Shown here one piece after another: positions 33,954-42,984 of a DNA stretch of 64,000 bases. The position numbers were made by a program, and so were the translations under genes. Source of the stretch: Mycobacterium yunnanensis (lineage in GTDB: Bacteria; Actinomycetota; Actinomycetes; Mycobacteriales; Mycobacteriaceae). A model generated the notes under the pieces. It saw only the letters and a list, made by a program, of their open reading frames with translations, was not told the origin of the DNA and ran no database searches. The DNA lies in the NCBI RefSeq assembly GCF_025823185.1, contig NZ_JACKVK010000008.1:1565-65564 (forward strand), given 5' to 3'. Numbering within the stretch: the stretch's first letter is position 1; each line of letters starts with the position of its first letter.

Positions 33954-33959
33954 GTGCCC

Positions 33960-35711
33960 ATGCCCAACCTCACAGAGCTTCCGCTGCAGGCAGCGGCCAA
34001 GGTTCAGCAGTACCTCGAACGCGGCTCGGCCGAGTTGCACTACGCCAGGAAGATGTTCGAGGCGGGCGCCCTGAAGGTCGAGCCGCCGCAGAACGTGGCC
34101 GCCATGCTCGCCGACATCCGGCGGTGGGGCGAGATCGGAATGATCCCGGCGCTCAACGCGCGGCGCAATCCTCGGGGCACGGCAATCGTCGACGACGACG
34201 GCGAGGTGACGTTCGCCGAACTGGACGAGGCGGCCAACGCCGTGGCTCAGGGCTTGATCGGCATGGGCGTGCGGGGCGGCGACGGGGTGGCGCTGCTGAT
34301 CCGCAACCACCGCTGGTTCCTCATCGCGCTCTACGGGGCCGCCAAGGTCGGCGTGCGGTTGATCATGCTCAACAGCGAGTTCTCGGGTCCGCAGATCAAG
34401 GAGGTCTCCGAGCGCGAGGGCGCCAAGCTGATCATCCACGACGACGAGTACACGTCGGCGTGTGCGTCAGCAGAGCCGGAGCTGGGCAAGCTCCGGGCGC
34501 TGCCGACCAATCCGGACAAGCCCGACGAGCCGTCGGAGAGCAACGACGAGACCCTGGCCGACCTGATCGAGCGCAGCAAGTCCGGCCCGCCGCCGAAGGC
34601 CGCGGCGCACTCCAAGATCATCATCTTGACCAGTGGCACGACGGGAACTCCCAAGGGCGCCAACCGAAGCAGCCCGCCGTCGCTGGCCCCGATCGGCGGC
34701 GTCCTGTCGCACGTGCCGTTCCGGTCGGGTGAGGTGACCTCGCTGCCCGCACCGATGTTCCACGCCCTGGGATTCCTGCACGCGACCATCGCGATGATGC
34801 TGGGCAGCACGCTGGTGTTGCGGCGCAGGTTCAAGCCCGACACCGTGCTCGCCGACATCGAGAAGCACGGGGTGACGGCCGTGGTGGTCGTTCCGGTGAT
34901 GTTGTCGCGCATCCTCGACGAGTTGGAGAAGACCAGCCCCAAGCCGAACCTGTCGAGCCTGCGGATCGTCTTCGTCTCCGGGTCGCAGCTTGGCGGCGAG
35001 CTGGCGACCCGCGCGCTGAAGGATCTGGGTCCGGTCGTCTACAACCTCTACGGGTCGACGGAGATCGCGTTCGCGACGATCGCCCGGCCCAAGGATCTGT
35101 CCGTCAACCCGTCGACGGTGGGACCGGTCGTCAAGGGTGTGAAGGTCAAGCTCTTCGACGACAACGGCAAGGAAGTGGCCCCGGGTGAGGTCGGCCGCAT
35201 CTTCGTCGGCAACACCTTCCCCTTCGAGGGCTACACCGGCGGCGGCCACAAGGCGATCATCGACGGCCTGATGTCGTCCGGCGACGTCGGCTACTTCGAC
35301 GAACACGGGCTGCTCTACGTCAGCGGCCGCGACGACGAGATGATCGTCTGTGGCGGCGAGAACGTCTTCCCCGCCGAGGTGGAGGACCTCATCAGCGGTC
35401 ACCCGGAGGTCGTGGAGGCCACCGCCATCGGGGTCGAGGACTCCGAGTGGGGCCACCGGCTGCGCGCCTTCGTCGTCAAGACCGAGGGCGCGTCGGTCGA
35501 CGAGGACGCCATCAAGGCCTACGTAAAGGACAACCTGGCTCGCTACAAGGTGCCGCGCGAGGTGATCTTCCTCGACGAACTGCCGCGCAACCCGACGGGC
35601 AAGATCCTCAAGCGCGAGCTGAAGGACATCGAGCCGAAGGCCGACGAGAAGGACCCCGAGCCGGAATCCGACGATGCGCCCGACGAGAAGGTCGACCAGA
35701 AGGCCGATTAG
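33960..35711 (+). CDS. fadD2: Fatty-acyl-CoA/AMP ligase FadD2
   Basis: 583-residue acyl-adenylate-forming enzyme. ILTSGTTGTPKGANR is the P-loop (about 224), YNLYGSTEIAFA the substrate/adenylate motif, and SGRDDEMIVCGGENVFPAEVE and PRNPTGKILKREL carry the hinge and catalytic lysine. It activates a fatty acid to acyl-CoA for beta-oxidation. The first 30 residues (LQAAAKVQQYLERG) are the usual FadD2 leader. The last 28 residues are an unusual Glu/Asp/Lys tail. Its position divergent from polD2, and fadE6 downstream, match M. tuberculosis Rv0269c-Rv0271c. The stop overlaps the convergent metallo-hydrolase by 4 bp. Confidence 0.9.
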   Translation: MPNLTELPLQAAAKVQQYLERGSAELHYARKMFEAGALKVEPPQNVAAMLADIRRWGEIGMIPALNARRNPRGTAIVDDDGEVTFAELDEAANAVAQGLIGMGVRGGDGVALLIRNHRWFLIALYGAAKVGVRLIMLNSEFSGPQIKEVSEREGAKLIIHDDEYTSACASAEPELGKLRALPTNPDKPDEPSESNDETLADLIERSKSGPPPKAAAHSKIIILTSGTTGTPKGANRSSPPSLAPIGGVLSHVPFRSGEVTSLPAPMFHALGFLHATIAMMLGSTLVLRRRFKPDTVLADIEKHGVTAVVVVPVMLSRILDELEKTSPKPNLSSLRIVFVSGSQLGGELATRALKDLGPVVYNLYGSTEIAFATIARPKDLSVNPSTVGPVVKGVKVKLFDDNGKEVAPGEVGRIFVGNTFPFEGYTGGGHKAIIDGLMSSGDVGYFDEHGLLYVSGRDDEMIVCGGENVFPAEVEDLISGHPEVVEATAIGVEDSEWGHRLRAFVVKTEGASVDEDAIKAYVKDNLARYKVPREVIFLDELPRNPTGKILKRELKDIEPKADEKDPEPESDDAPDEKVDQKAD

Positions 35712-36505
35712 GTCGCGACGAAGGGCTCCAGGTCGAGCCAGCTGCCATGCGGGGTCCGGTCCAGCAGGTCGCCGATGCCGGCGTCGTGAAACGCCGCCGC
35801 GACGTCGTCGACGCCCTCGGTGAAGTGGGCCCAGGAGTCGAGGTGTGCGGCGACCACCACCCGTGGTGCCAGCACCTCGGCGGCCGCCGCAGCCCTGGCG
35901 CTGGTGAGGGTCAGCGGGCGGCCGCCCTGTTTGGGGGGCACGCGCGCAGCGCCGACGAAGAGCACCGCGACGTCGATCGCGCCGACGCCGTTCGCGATCT
36001 CCGCCACCGCGGCCAGCGAGGCGTTGTCACCGCTGACGTAGACGGTCGGCACCGCCTCGCCGGACAGCACGAAACCGGTCACCTCGCAGTTGACGTGACC
36101 GGAGTCGTCCCTCTCGCCGTCGGCCGGGCCGTGCACCGCGGGCACCGCCTGAATTCGTAGCCCGTCCAGCTCTGCGGTCTCCCAGGGGGCCAACCCCCGC
36201 GCGGGTGACCCAAGCCGTTGGGCCGCACCAGGATTGGTGAGCACCAGCGGCGCCGCCAGGGCCATCGCGCGGCCGGCGTCGTCGAAGTTGTCGAGGTGCT
36301 GATCGTGGCTGACGAGCACCACGTCCACCCGACCGAGCGCCGCGGCGTCGACCGCGGGCGCGGCCGTCTTGGTCAGGTAGGCGTGCGGGCCGGGCGGGTC
36401 GAACGTGGGGTCGACGACGATTCGCTGCCCGCCGAGGTCGAGCACGATCGTCGGGCCGCCGAGCACGCTGACCGCACATGGGCGCCTCGCCTCCGTGACT
36501 CCCAT
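35708..36505 (-). CDS. MBL-fold metallo-hydrolase (UlaG-like)
   Basis: 265 residues. The metallo-beta-lactamase fold is seen in IVLDLGGQRIVVDPTFD, the metal motif VSHDQHLDNFDD (near residue 85), AVPAVHGP, YVSGDNAS and a C-terminal AAHLDSWAHF. This matches the UlaG-like lactonase branch. The ATG follows GAGAGGA. The substrate is unknown. It converges with fadD2 (4-bp overlap) and lies 16 bp downstream of the antigen 85 gene on the same strand, so it may share that transcript. Confidence 0.8.
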   Translation of the reverse strand: MGVTEARRPCAVSVLGGPTIVLDLGGQRIVVDPTFDPPGPHAYLTKTAAPAVDAAALGRVDVVLVSHDQHLDNFDDAGRAMALAAPLVLTNPGAAQRLGSPARGLAPWETAELDGLRIQAVPAVHGPADGERDDSGHVNCEVTGFVLSGEAVPTVYVSGDNASLAAVAEIANGVGAIDVAVLFVGAARVPPKQGGRPLTLTSARAAAAAEVLAPRVVVAAHLDSWAHFTEGVDDVAAAFHDAGIGDLLDRTPHGSWLDLEPFVAT

Positions 36506-36521
36506 GTGCGGTCCTCTCCGG

Positions 36522-37535
<1,014 letters not shown>

Positions 37536-37596
37536 TCAACATCTCGTGGCTTCGATGGAGGGAATAGCTCCGGCATCCCGGTGGTACTACACCGGA

Positions 37597-38376
37597 GTGA
37601 ACATCGACCTGACAGGAAAGACTGCGCTCGTCACCGGCTCCACCCAAGGCATCGGACTGGCGATCGCGAAGGGGCTGGCCTCGGCCGGAGCCCGCGTGGT
37701 GGTCAACGGGCGTACCGCCGAGCGCGTGGACGAGGCGGTGGCCGGGCTGAGTGGTGACGTGGTCGGCGTGGCGGCCGACGTGACCACCGCTGAAGGCGTC
37801 GCAGGTCTGGTCGAGCAGGTGCCCGCAGTGGACGTGCTCGTCAACAATCTGGGCATCTTCGGCGCGGCACCGGCCCGCGAAATCTCCGACGACGAGTGGC
37901 GCCGTTACTTCGACGTCAACGTGCTCTCCGCGATCCGGCTGATCCGCACCTACCTGCCGGGGATGACCGAACGTGGCTGGGGCCGGGTGCTACAGATCGC
38001 CAGCGACTCCGCGATCGTCATCCCGGAGGAGATGATCCACTACGGCACCTCCAAGACCGCTCTGCTGGCGGTCTCTCGGGGGTTCGCCAAGGACGCGGCG
38101 GGCACCGGGGTCACGGTCAACTAGGTCATCGCCGGGCCCACCCACACCGCGGGCGTGGAGGACTTCGTCTACCAATTGGTCGACGAGAACCTGCCGTGGG
38201 AGGAGGCCCAGCGGGAGTTCATGCGACAGCACCGCCCGCAGTCTCTGCTGCAGCGCCTGATCGAGCCCGAGGAGATCGCGAACATGGTCACCTACCTGAG
38301 CTCGCCGTTGGCGTCGGCGACCACCGGCGCGGCCGTCCGCGTCGACGGGGGATACGTGGACTCGATCGTCCCCTAG
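37597..38376 (+). pseudogene. SDR family oxidoreductase interrupted by an in-frame amber codon
   Basis: A complete short-chain dehydrogenase frame of 260 codons broken by one TAG at 38122-38124. Before it: the NAD(P) motif TGSTQGIG, NNLG, catalytic Ser in QIASDSA, and YGTSK. After it, in the same frame and with no other stop: VIAGPTHTAGVEDF, a substrate lobe and the terminal AAVRVDGGYVDSIVP. SDRs usually have VNxVxxGPT here, so the stop replaces a normal Ser (TCG to TAG would suffice). The truncated product of 175 residues would lack the C-terminal part. It could be a recent null allele, a sequencing error or a read-through site. The GTG start at 37597 has only CCGGAG before it. Confidence 0.8.
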
Positions 38377-38416
38377 ACTCTTGTCCATCACGTCGACGTG
38401 ATCGGAGCAGGTGAAC

Positions 38417-38443
38417 GGTTTCGGCGGCAGCTCATTCGGGTAC
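38417..38443 (+). promoter_or_regulatory. SigF-type promoter GGTTT-N16-GGGTAC
   Basis: GGTTT (38417-38421), a 16-bp spacer, then GGGTAC (38438-38443) fits the mycobacterial SigF consensus GGTTT-N15-17-GGGTAT with one change. The first transcribed base would be near 38450, about 60 bp before the transglutaminase ATG. It would make that gene part of the stress/stationary SigF regulon. Confidence 0.6.
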
Positions 38444-38510
38444 GGATGGGCCGAGACGATGCGCTTGCCGCGTTACCCCCCACCCCCTGATCGAAAGCCG
38501 TGGTGAGCCC

Positions 38511-39314
38511 ATGAGACGAGAAGTTGGCGCCCAGTTGCAGGTCGAGGTGTTCGACACCACGACGCTGGAATTTCAGATCGCCGTCGCACCCCAGCCGGGT
38601 GCCGAGGTGACCGAGGAGTTGTCGTTCACCCTGAACGGCAACGCCATCGAGCCGATCGAGCTGATCGGTCCGCACGGCACCCGAATCCACAAGTTCGAGG
38701 CGGGCAAGGGCACGGTGCTGGCGAACTACTCGGCCACCGTCATCGGCCAGGCCGAGCCGGCCCCGGTCACCGAGATCGACCTGTCGACGTATCTGCGACC
38801 CAGCCGCTACGCCGAGGCCGACAAGTTCTACGGCTTCGCCGCCACGGAATTCGGCAATGACGCGAAGTCGTCGGCGCTGCTGGAGAAGGTGTCGTCATGG
38901 GTCGGCACCCGCTTGCAATACGTGCCGGGCTCCAGTGATCCCATCGACGGGGCCGCCGACACCGTGCTGGCGGGCACCGGCGTCTGCCGCGATTACGCGC
39001 ACCTGGTGATCGCCCTGCTGCGGGCGGTCAACGTTCCGGCCCGCTTGGTCGCGGTGTACGCGCCGGGCTGCTATCCGATGGACTTCCACGCCGTCGCCGA
39101 GGCCTACGTCGACGGGATGTGGCGGGTGGTGGACGCCACGTGCCTGGCGCCACGGCAGACCATGGTGCGCATCGCCACGGGCCGTGACGCCGCCGACACC
39201 GCATTCTTGGACAACCACGGTGGGGGCATCAACCTCACCAGCATGAACGTCAACGCCTGGGTCGAGGGCATGTTGCCGCTGGACTCGGTCGAGGAACTCG
39301 TCTCGCTGGGCTAG
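38511..39314 (+). CDS. Transglutaminase-like cysteine protease family protein
   Basis: 267 residues. A beta-rich N-terminal domain (about 1-80) is followed by the transglutaminase-like core: GVCRDYAHLVIALLRAVNVPAR has the catalytic Cys (about 163), FHAVAEAYVDGMW the His and VVDATC the Asp. No signal peptide, so probably cytoplasmic. Bacterial members hydrolyse or cross-link amide bonds, and their real substrates are mostly unknown. It has a SigF-type promoter and is closed by a strong hairpin toward the convergent transaminase gene. Confidence 0.85.
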   Translation: MRREVGAQLQVEVFDTTTLEFQIAVAPQPGAEVTEELSFTLNGNAIEPIELIGPHGTRIHKFEAGKGTVLANYSATVIGQAEPAPVTEIDLSTYLRPSRYAEADKFYGFAATEFGNDAKSSALLEKVSSWVGTRLQYVPGSSDPIDGAADTVLAGTGVCRDYAHLVIALLRAVNVPARLVAVYAPGCYPMDFHAVAEAYVDGMWRVVDATCLAPRQTMVRIATGRDAADTAFLDNHGGGINLTSMNVNAWVEGMLPLDSVEELVSLG

Positions 39315-39319
39315 CCCCA

Positions 39320-39377
39320 CGCCGACTGCCCGCTTCTCGACGCCGTCTCGTTGCGTCAAGGAAGCGGGCAGTCGGCG
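39320..39377. terminator. 17-bp hairpin between convergent genes
   Basis: Arms 39320-39336 and 39361-39377 pair perfectly over 17 bp, with the core GCCGACTGCCCGCTTC, around a 24-nt loop. It lies 5 bp after the transglutaminase stop and 8 bp before the transaminase stop, so it can end both transcripts. Confidence 0.75.
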
Positions 39378-39384
39378 CGAGTGC

Positions 39385-40407
39385 TCAGTACTCGATGGCC
39401 TCGATCAGCGGTCCGGGCTCGTCCATCAGCGCCCAGAAGCGATCCCGGATGGCGGTGGTGACGGGGCCGGGTGTGCCGTCGCCGATCTTCTCGCCGTCGA
39501 GGGTGTTGATCGGCGTGACGCCACCGGCCGTGGTCACGGCCATGATTTCGTCGGCGTCGTAGAGTTCGCGGCTCGTCACGTCGCGCAGCGTGGCCTCGAT
39601 GCCCATCTGGTCGGCAAGCTCGTAGACCGTCTTGCGGGTGATGCCCGGCAACGCATTTCGCGACGGCGACGCCAGGGCGCCGTCCTTGACGATGACGACG
39701 TTGAAGCCGGGGCCCTCGGCGACGCAGTTGTCGGAGTCCAGCAGGATGGCGGTGCGGGCGCCGCGGTCCTTCGCCTCGAAGCTGGCGGCGGTCAGGTCAC
39801 CCCACTGGTAGTTCTTGATGGTGGGGTCGACGGTGTTGCGCCCGGCCCGCCGCACGTGGCGCGGCACGATCGCGGTGGTGCCGAAGATCTGCTCGGCGGG
39901 CGGGAACGCCCACAGGTAGGGAATGGCGTAGATGTAGACCTGGTGGGTGAGCTTCGAGAGGTCCTTCTCACCCTTCTTCTTGCCGTAGCCACGGGTGATC
40001 GTCAGGTTGACGAAGGACTCGCGAAGCTGCGACAGCGAGACGCACTTCTTGGTGATCTCGGAGATTTCATCCTTGCTCATCCCGGCGTCCAACCGCAGCT
40101 TGCTGGCGCCGTCGTACAACCGGTCGACGTGGTCGTCGAGCCGAAAGATGTTGCCGTGCCATACGTGTGCGACGGTGTAGGTCACGTCCGAGTGGCCGAA
40201 ACCGGTGTCGAAGATCGAGATCCTGGCTTCCTCGGCGGGGATGAACTCGCCTTCGATCCAGGCCACCCCGCCCGCGAACGGGCTGGAGGTGTCGAGTTCG
40301 TAGTCGCTGTACTGGATGGCCGAGCCGGCGGGGGTGTCCTCGCGGATGGCGGCGCCGGGTTCGACGGCGACGAGGTTGCTGGTGCCGATGTCAGTGGTGA
40401 GGCTCAT
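39385..40407 (-). CDS. Class IV aminotransferase, (R)-selective amine transaminase-like
   Basis: 340 residues of the PLP fold-type IV (BCAT/D-amino-acid transaminase) family. WIEGEFIPAEEARISIFDTGF, then HSDVTYTVAHVW and the PLP lysine K198 in VDPTIKNYQWGDL, plus EGPGFNVVIVKDG, LPGITRKTV and YDADEIM. These segments recall the (R)-amine:pyruvate transaminase of Arthrobacter (ATA-117 type) more closely than branched-chain aminotransferases, so a primary-amine donor is plausible; this is by recall and not tested. AAGGA precedes the ATG. It lies 28 bp after an APC permease gene on the same strand, in a probable amine-utilisation operon. Confidence 0.8.
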   Translation of the reverse strand: MSLTTDIGTSNLVAVEPGAAIREDTPAGSAIQYSDYELDTSSPFAGGVAWIEGEFIPAEEARISIFDTGFGHSDVTYTVAHVWHGNIFRLDDHVDRLYDGASKLRLDAGMSKDEISEITKKCVSLSQLRESFVNLTITRGYGKKKGEKDLSKLTHQVYIYAIPYLWAFPPAEQIFGTTAIVPRHVRRAGRNTVDPTIKNYQWGDLTAASFEAKDRGARTAILLDSDNCVAEGPGFNVVIVKDGALASPSRNALPGITRKTVYELADQMGIEATLRDVTSRELYDADEIMAVTTAGGVTPINTLDGEKIGDGTPGPVTTAIRDRFWALMDEPGPLIEAIEY

Positions 40408-40435
40408 GGTGAATATCCTTGCTGCTTAGTGGTTT

Positions 40436-41935
40436 TCAGGACGTGTGGGTCTTGGCGTAATCGGGTCCGGCCTCGCCGGTCGCCAGCCGCTTGCGCAGTC
40501 CGGTGACGGCCCAGAGCGCGGTCAGCGCGAGCAGGCCGGCGAACACGTAACCGTTGCCGGCGAATTGGGGCAGGAAGATCAGCGCGGCGCACACCAGCGT
40601 GAAGGCGATCGCGGCCACCACGGCCACCGGCACGCGGGCCTTGCCGAGGTCGAACGTTCCCGGCTCGGGAGCAGGGATGGTGCGGCGGCGAGTGGCGATC
40701 ATGACGGCGACGGTCTGCAACAGGTACATCGCGCAGACGGCCAGCGAGGAGAGCCCGAGGATCAGGAAGAAGGCCTTCTCGCTGACGAGTGCCGAGAGCA
40801 GCAGGATGGTCGACAGTCCGAAGATGCCGAGCACCGCGTAGGTGGGCGTGCGGTTCGACGGCGACACGTGCCGCCAGACGTGGGAGAACGGCAGCATGTT
40901 GTCCCTGGCCATGGAGTACGTCAACCGGGTGGCGACCAGGATGTTGGCCAGGATGCACGCCAGCACGTTGGTCAGCGCGACGGCGACCACGATGCGGCTG
41001 ATGACCGGGCCCGCCTGCTGGGTGATGATCTCCTCGATGGGTGCGGCCGAGGCGGCCTCGACGGCGGCGGCGTCCTTGATGGCGAGCACGTACACGACGT
41101 ACATGCCGAACTCGATGATGATCGACGCGGTCAGGGCGTAGAACATGGTGCGGGGAATCACCTTGCGGGCGTTCACCGTTTCCTCGGCGATGTCGGCGCT
41201 GGCCTCGACTCCGATGAGCCCGAAGAACGGTCCGAGCGAGGCGGCCAACCAGGCCAGCACGTACGGGGTGCTGTCGTCGGACGCGCCGCCGGTGAAGAGC
41301 ACCGACACCGACTGGTGGTTGTCGGGGGACGAGAACGCGATGACCGCGACGACGATGGTGGCGCCGACGGTGATGATGAATTCGAGGCTGACCCCGATGT
41401 TGTTGACCATCGTCGCGAAGCGAACGCCGTAGAGGTTGATGAGCATGCACACGGCCATCACGCCGATCGCGACGAGGATCTGCGAGGTCTGGCTCATGTT
41501 CCAGCCGAACAGGCTGCCGAGGTAGCCGGAGAGGATGAAGCCGACGCCCGTCATGCCGCAGATCCAGCCGGCGAGCGCCAGCACGCCGGTGAACAGCGCC
41601 ATGGTGGAGCCGACGAGCCGGCTGGTCCACTGGTAGGAGTAGCCGGCCAGCGGGATCTTGGCCGTCAGGTCGGCGGCGATCAGCGTCCAGATGATGAACA
41701 CCGCGGCGGCCAGCAGTAGCGTCCAGACGAAGGGTCCGCCCGCGGTGAAGTAGCCCGCGCCGAAGCCGGTGAACACCGCGGTCGTCGCGCTGATGGTGGC
41801 GAAGCCGATCGCGAAGGACGCCAGCCTTCCGACCGAGCGGTCGAGCTTTTGGGTGTAGCCGAAGTCGGCGAGCTTGGCGTCCTCGTCGCGGAGGGGTGGT
41901 TCTGAATGAGTGGGTGAAGCCAGGGCATCGGTCAT
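40436..41935 (-). CDS. APC family amino acid/amine permease
   Basis: 499 residues with 12 predicted transmembrane helices, in the amino acid-polyamine-organocation family. TM1 has FAIGFATISATTAVFTGFG with the small-residue unwound region, and IPLAGYSYQW near TM3 matches the amine/GABA-permease branch. It would import an amino acid or amine by cation or antiport coupling. TGGAGC precedes the ATG. It lies between the upstream LysR gene (88 bp) and the downstream transaminase (28 bp), which suggests a transport-plus-transamination pathway. Confidence 0.85.
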   Translation of the reverse strand: MTDALASPTHSEPPLRDEDAKLADFGYTQKLDRSVGRLASFAIGFATISATTAVFTGFGAGYFTAGGPFVWTLLLAAAVFIIWTLIAADLTAKIPLAGYSYQWTSRLVGSTMALFTGVLALAGWICGMTGVGFILSGYLGSLFGWNMSQTSQILVAIGVMAVCMLINLYGVRFATMVNNIGVSLEFIITVGATIVVAVIAFSSPDNHQSVSVLFTGGASDDSTPYVLAWLAASLGPFFGLIGVEASADIAEETVNARKVIPRTMFYALTASIIIEFGMYVVYVLAIKDAAAVEAASAAPIEEIITQQAGPVISRIVVAVALTNVLACILANILVATRLTYSMARDNMLPFSHVWRHVSPSNRTPTYAVLGIFGLSTILLLSALVSEKAFFLILGLSSLAVCAMYLLQTVAVMIATRRRTIPAPEPGTFDLGKARVPVAVVAAIAFTLVCAALIFLPQFAGNGYVFAGLLALTALWAVTGLRKRLATGEAGPDYAKTHTS

Positions 41936-42023
41936 GATCGCTCCAGGTCAGGTCTGTCGAATTGCGCCTAGAGACAGGAAAGCGGTCCGGCCGGGCCGGC
42001 GGAAGTTCCGTGTTTTGATCTGC

Positions 42024-42959
42024 TCATAAATTGTCGTTATCAATGATCTCGTCGACCGGCGCCTCGCCGAGGTTCCAATGTGCCCGGACGTGCCTGACCA
42101 GCGCGTCTGCCTGCGGCGACAGCACTCCCGGCTGCCACGCCAGCGCCGTGTAACTCGGCGGCCGGTCGGTGATCGGCACGTAGACGATCCCGGGCCGATC
42201 GTAGAACCGCGACACCGACGACGACGTGAAGCTGATGCCGAGGCCGCGGGCGATCGACGTCGTCTCCGCCTCATAGGTCGCGGCGACCGCGGCGATGGTC
42301 GGCGGCCGGTTGCCCCGCACGTCCATCGCCAACCAGTAGTCGCGCCACGTGCCGGCAGTTAGCGGCGCACACACGATCGGGTCGTCGAGCAGCTCGGTGA
42401 TCGACACCTCGGCGCGGTCGGCGAGGCGGTGGTCGCGCGGCATGCAGACCACCCACGCCTCGGAGTCGAGCATCAGCATGCGGTGCTCGGGCAGGTCGAC
42501 CGGAGGCCGGATGATCGCGACCTCGGTGCTGCCGTCGCCGAGCCCGGCGGTCGGATCGGCGAAGTCGTACTCGATGGGTTCCACCGTGACCTCCGGGTAG
42601 GCGGCCTCGAAGTGGCGCACCACCCGGAACAGGAGGTCGGCCCCGGTGCCGATCAGATACCCGAGGCGCAGCACGCCCTTTCGCGTCCCCGAGAGGGTGA
42701 CGAGGTTGTCGACGACCGCGTCGACGCCACTGAGCGCCTGCTGCACCTGCGGCAACCACGCCGCCCCGAGATCGGTCAGCGCGACCTCGCGGGTGTTGCG
42801 GGTGAACAGCACGACGCCGAAGTGCTGCTCGATCTGCTTGATCGCCGTGGACAGCGCGGGCTGGGTGATGAACAGCCGCCCAGCCGCGCGCCGGTAGTTG
42901 AGTTCCTCGCCGAGAACGGCGAAGTACCGCAGCTGACGCAGCGTGATGTCGGCGCTCAT
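42024..42959 (-). CDS. LysR family transcriptional regulator
   Basis: 311 residues. HTH at residues 5-62 (LRQLRYFAVLGEELNYRRAAGRLF, then TQPALSTAIKQIE), followed by a LysR substrate-binding domain (GVLRLGYLIGTG). It precedes the permease and transaminase on the same strand with a gap of 88 bp, so it is likely their regulator, although LysR genes are more often divergent from their targets. The stop is separated from the permease ATG by sequence containing TTGAT-N19-ATCAA, a loose LysR-type site. The inducer is probably the permease substrate. Confidence 0.87.
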   Translation of the reverse strand: MSADITLRQLRYFAVLGEELNYRRAAGRLFITQPALSTAIKQIEQHFGVVLFTRNTREVALTDLGAAWLPQVQQALSGVDAVVDNLVTLSGTRKGVLRLGYLIGTGADLLFRVVRHFEAAYPEVTVEPIEYDFADPTAGLGDGSTEVAIIRPPVDLPEHRMLMLDSEAWVVCMPRDHRLADRAEVSITELLDDPIVCAPLTAGTWRDYWLAMDVRGNRPPTIAAVAATYEAETTSIARGLGISFTSSSVSRFYDRPGIVYVPITDRPPSYTALAWQPGVLSPQADALVRHVRAHWNLGEAPVDEIIDNDNL

Positions 42960-42984
42960 GCGCCGAAACTACGGCCTCTGGGGG

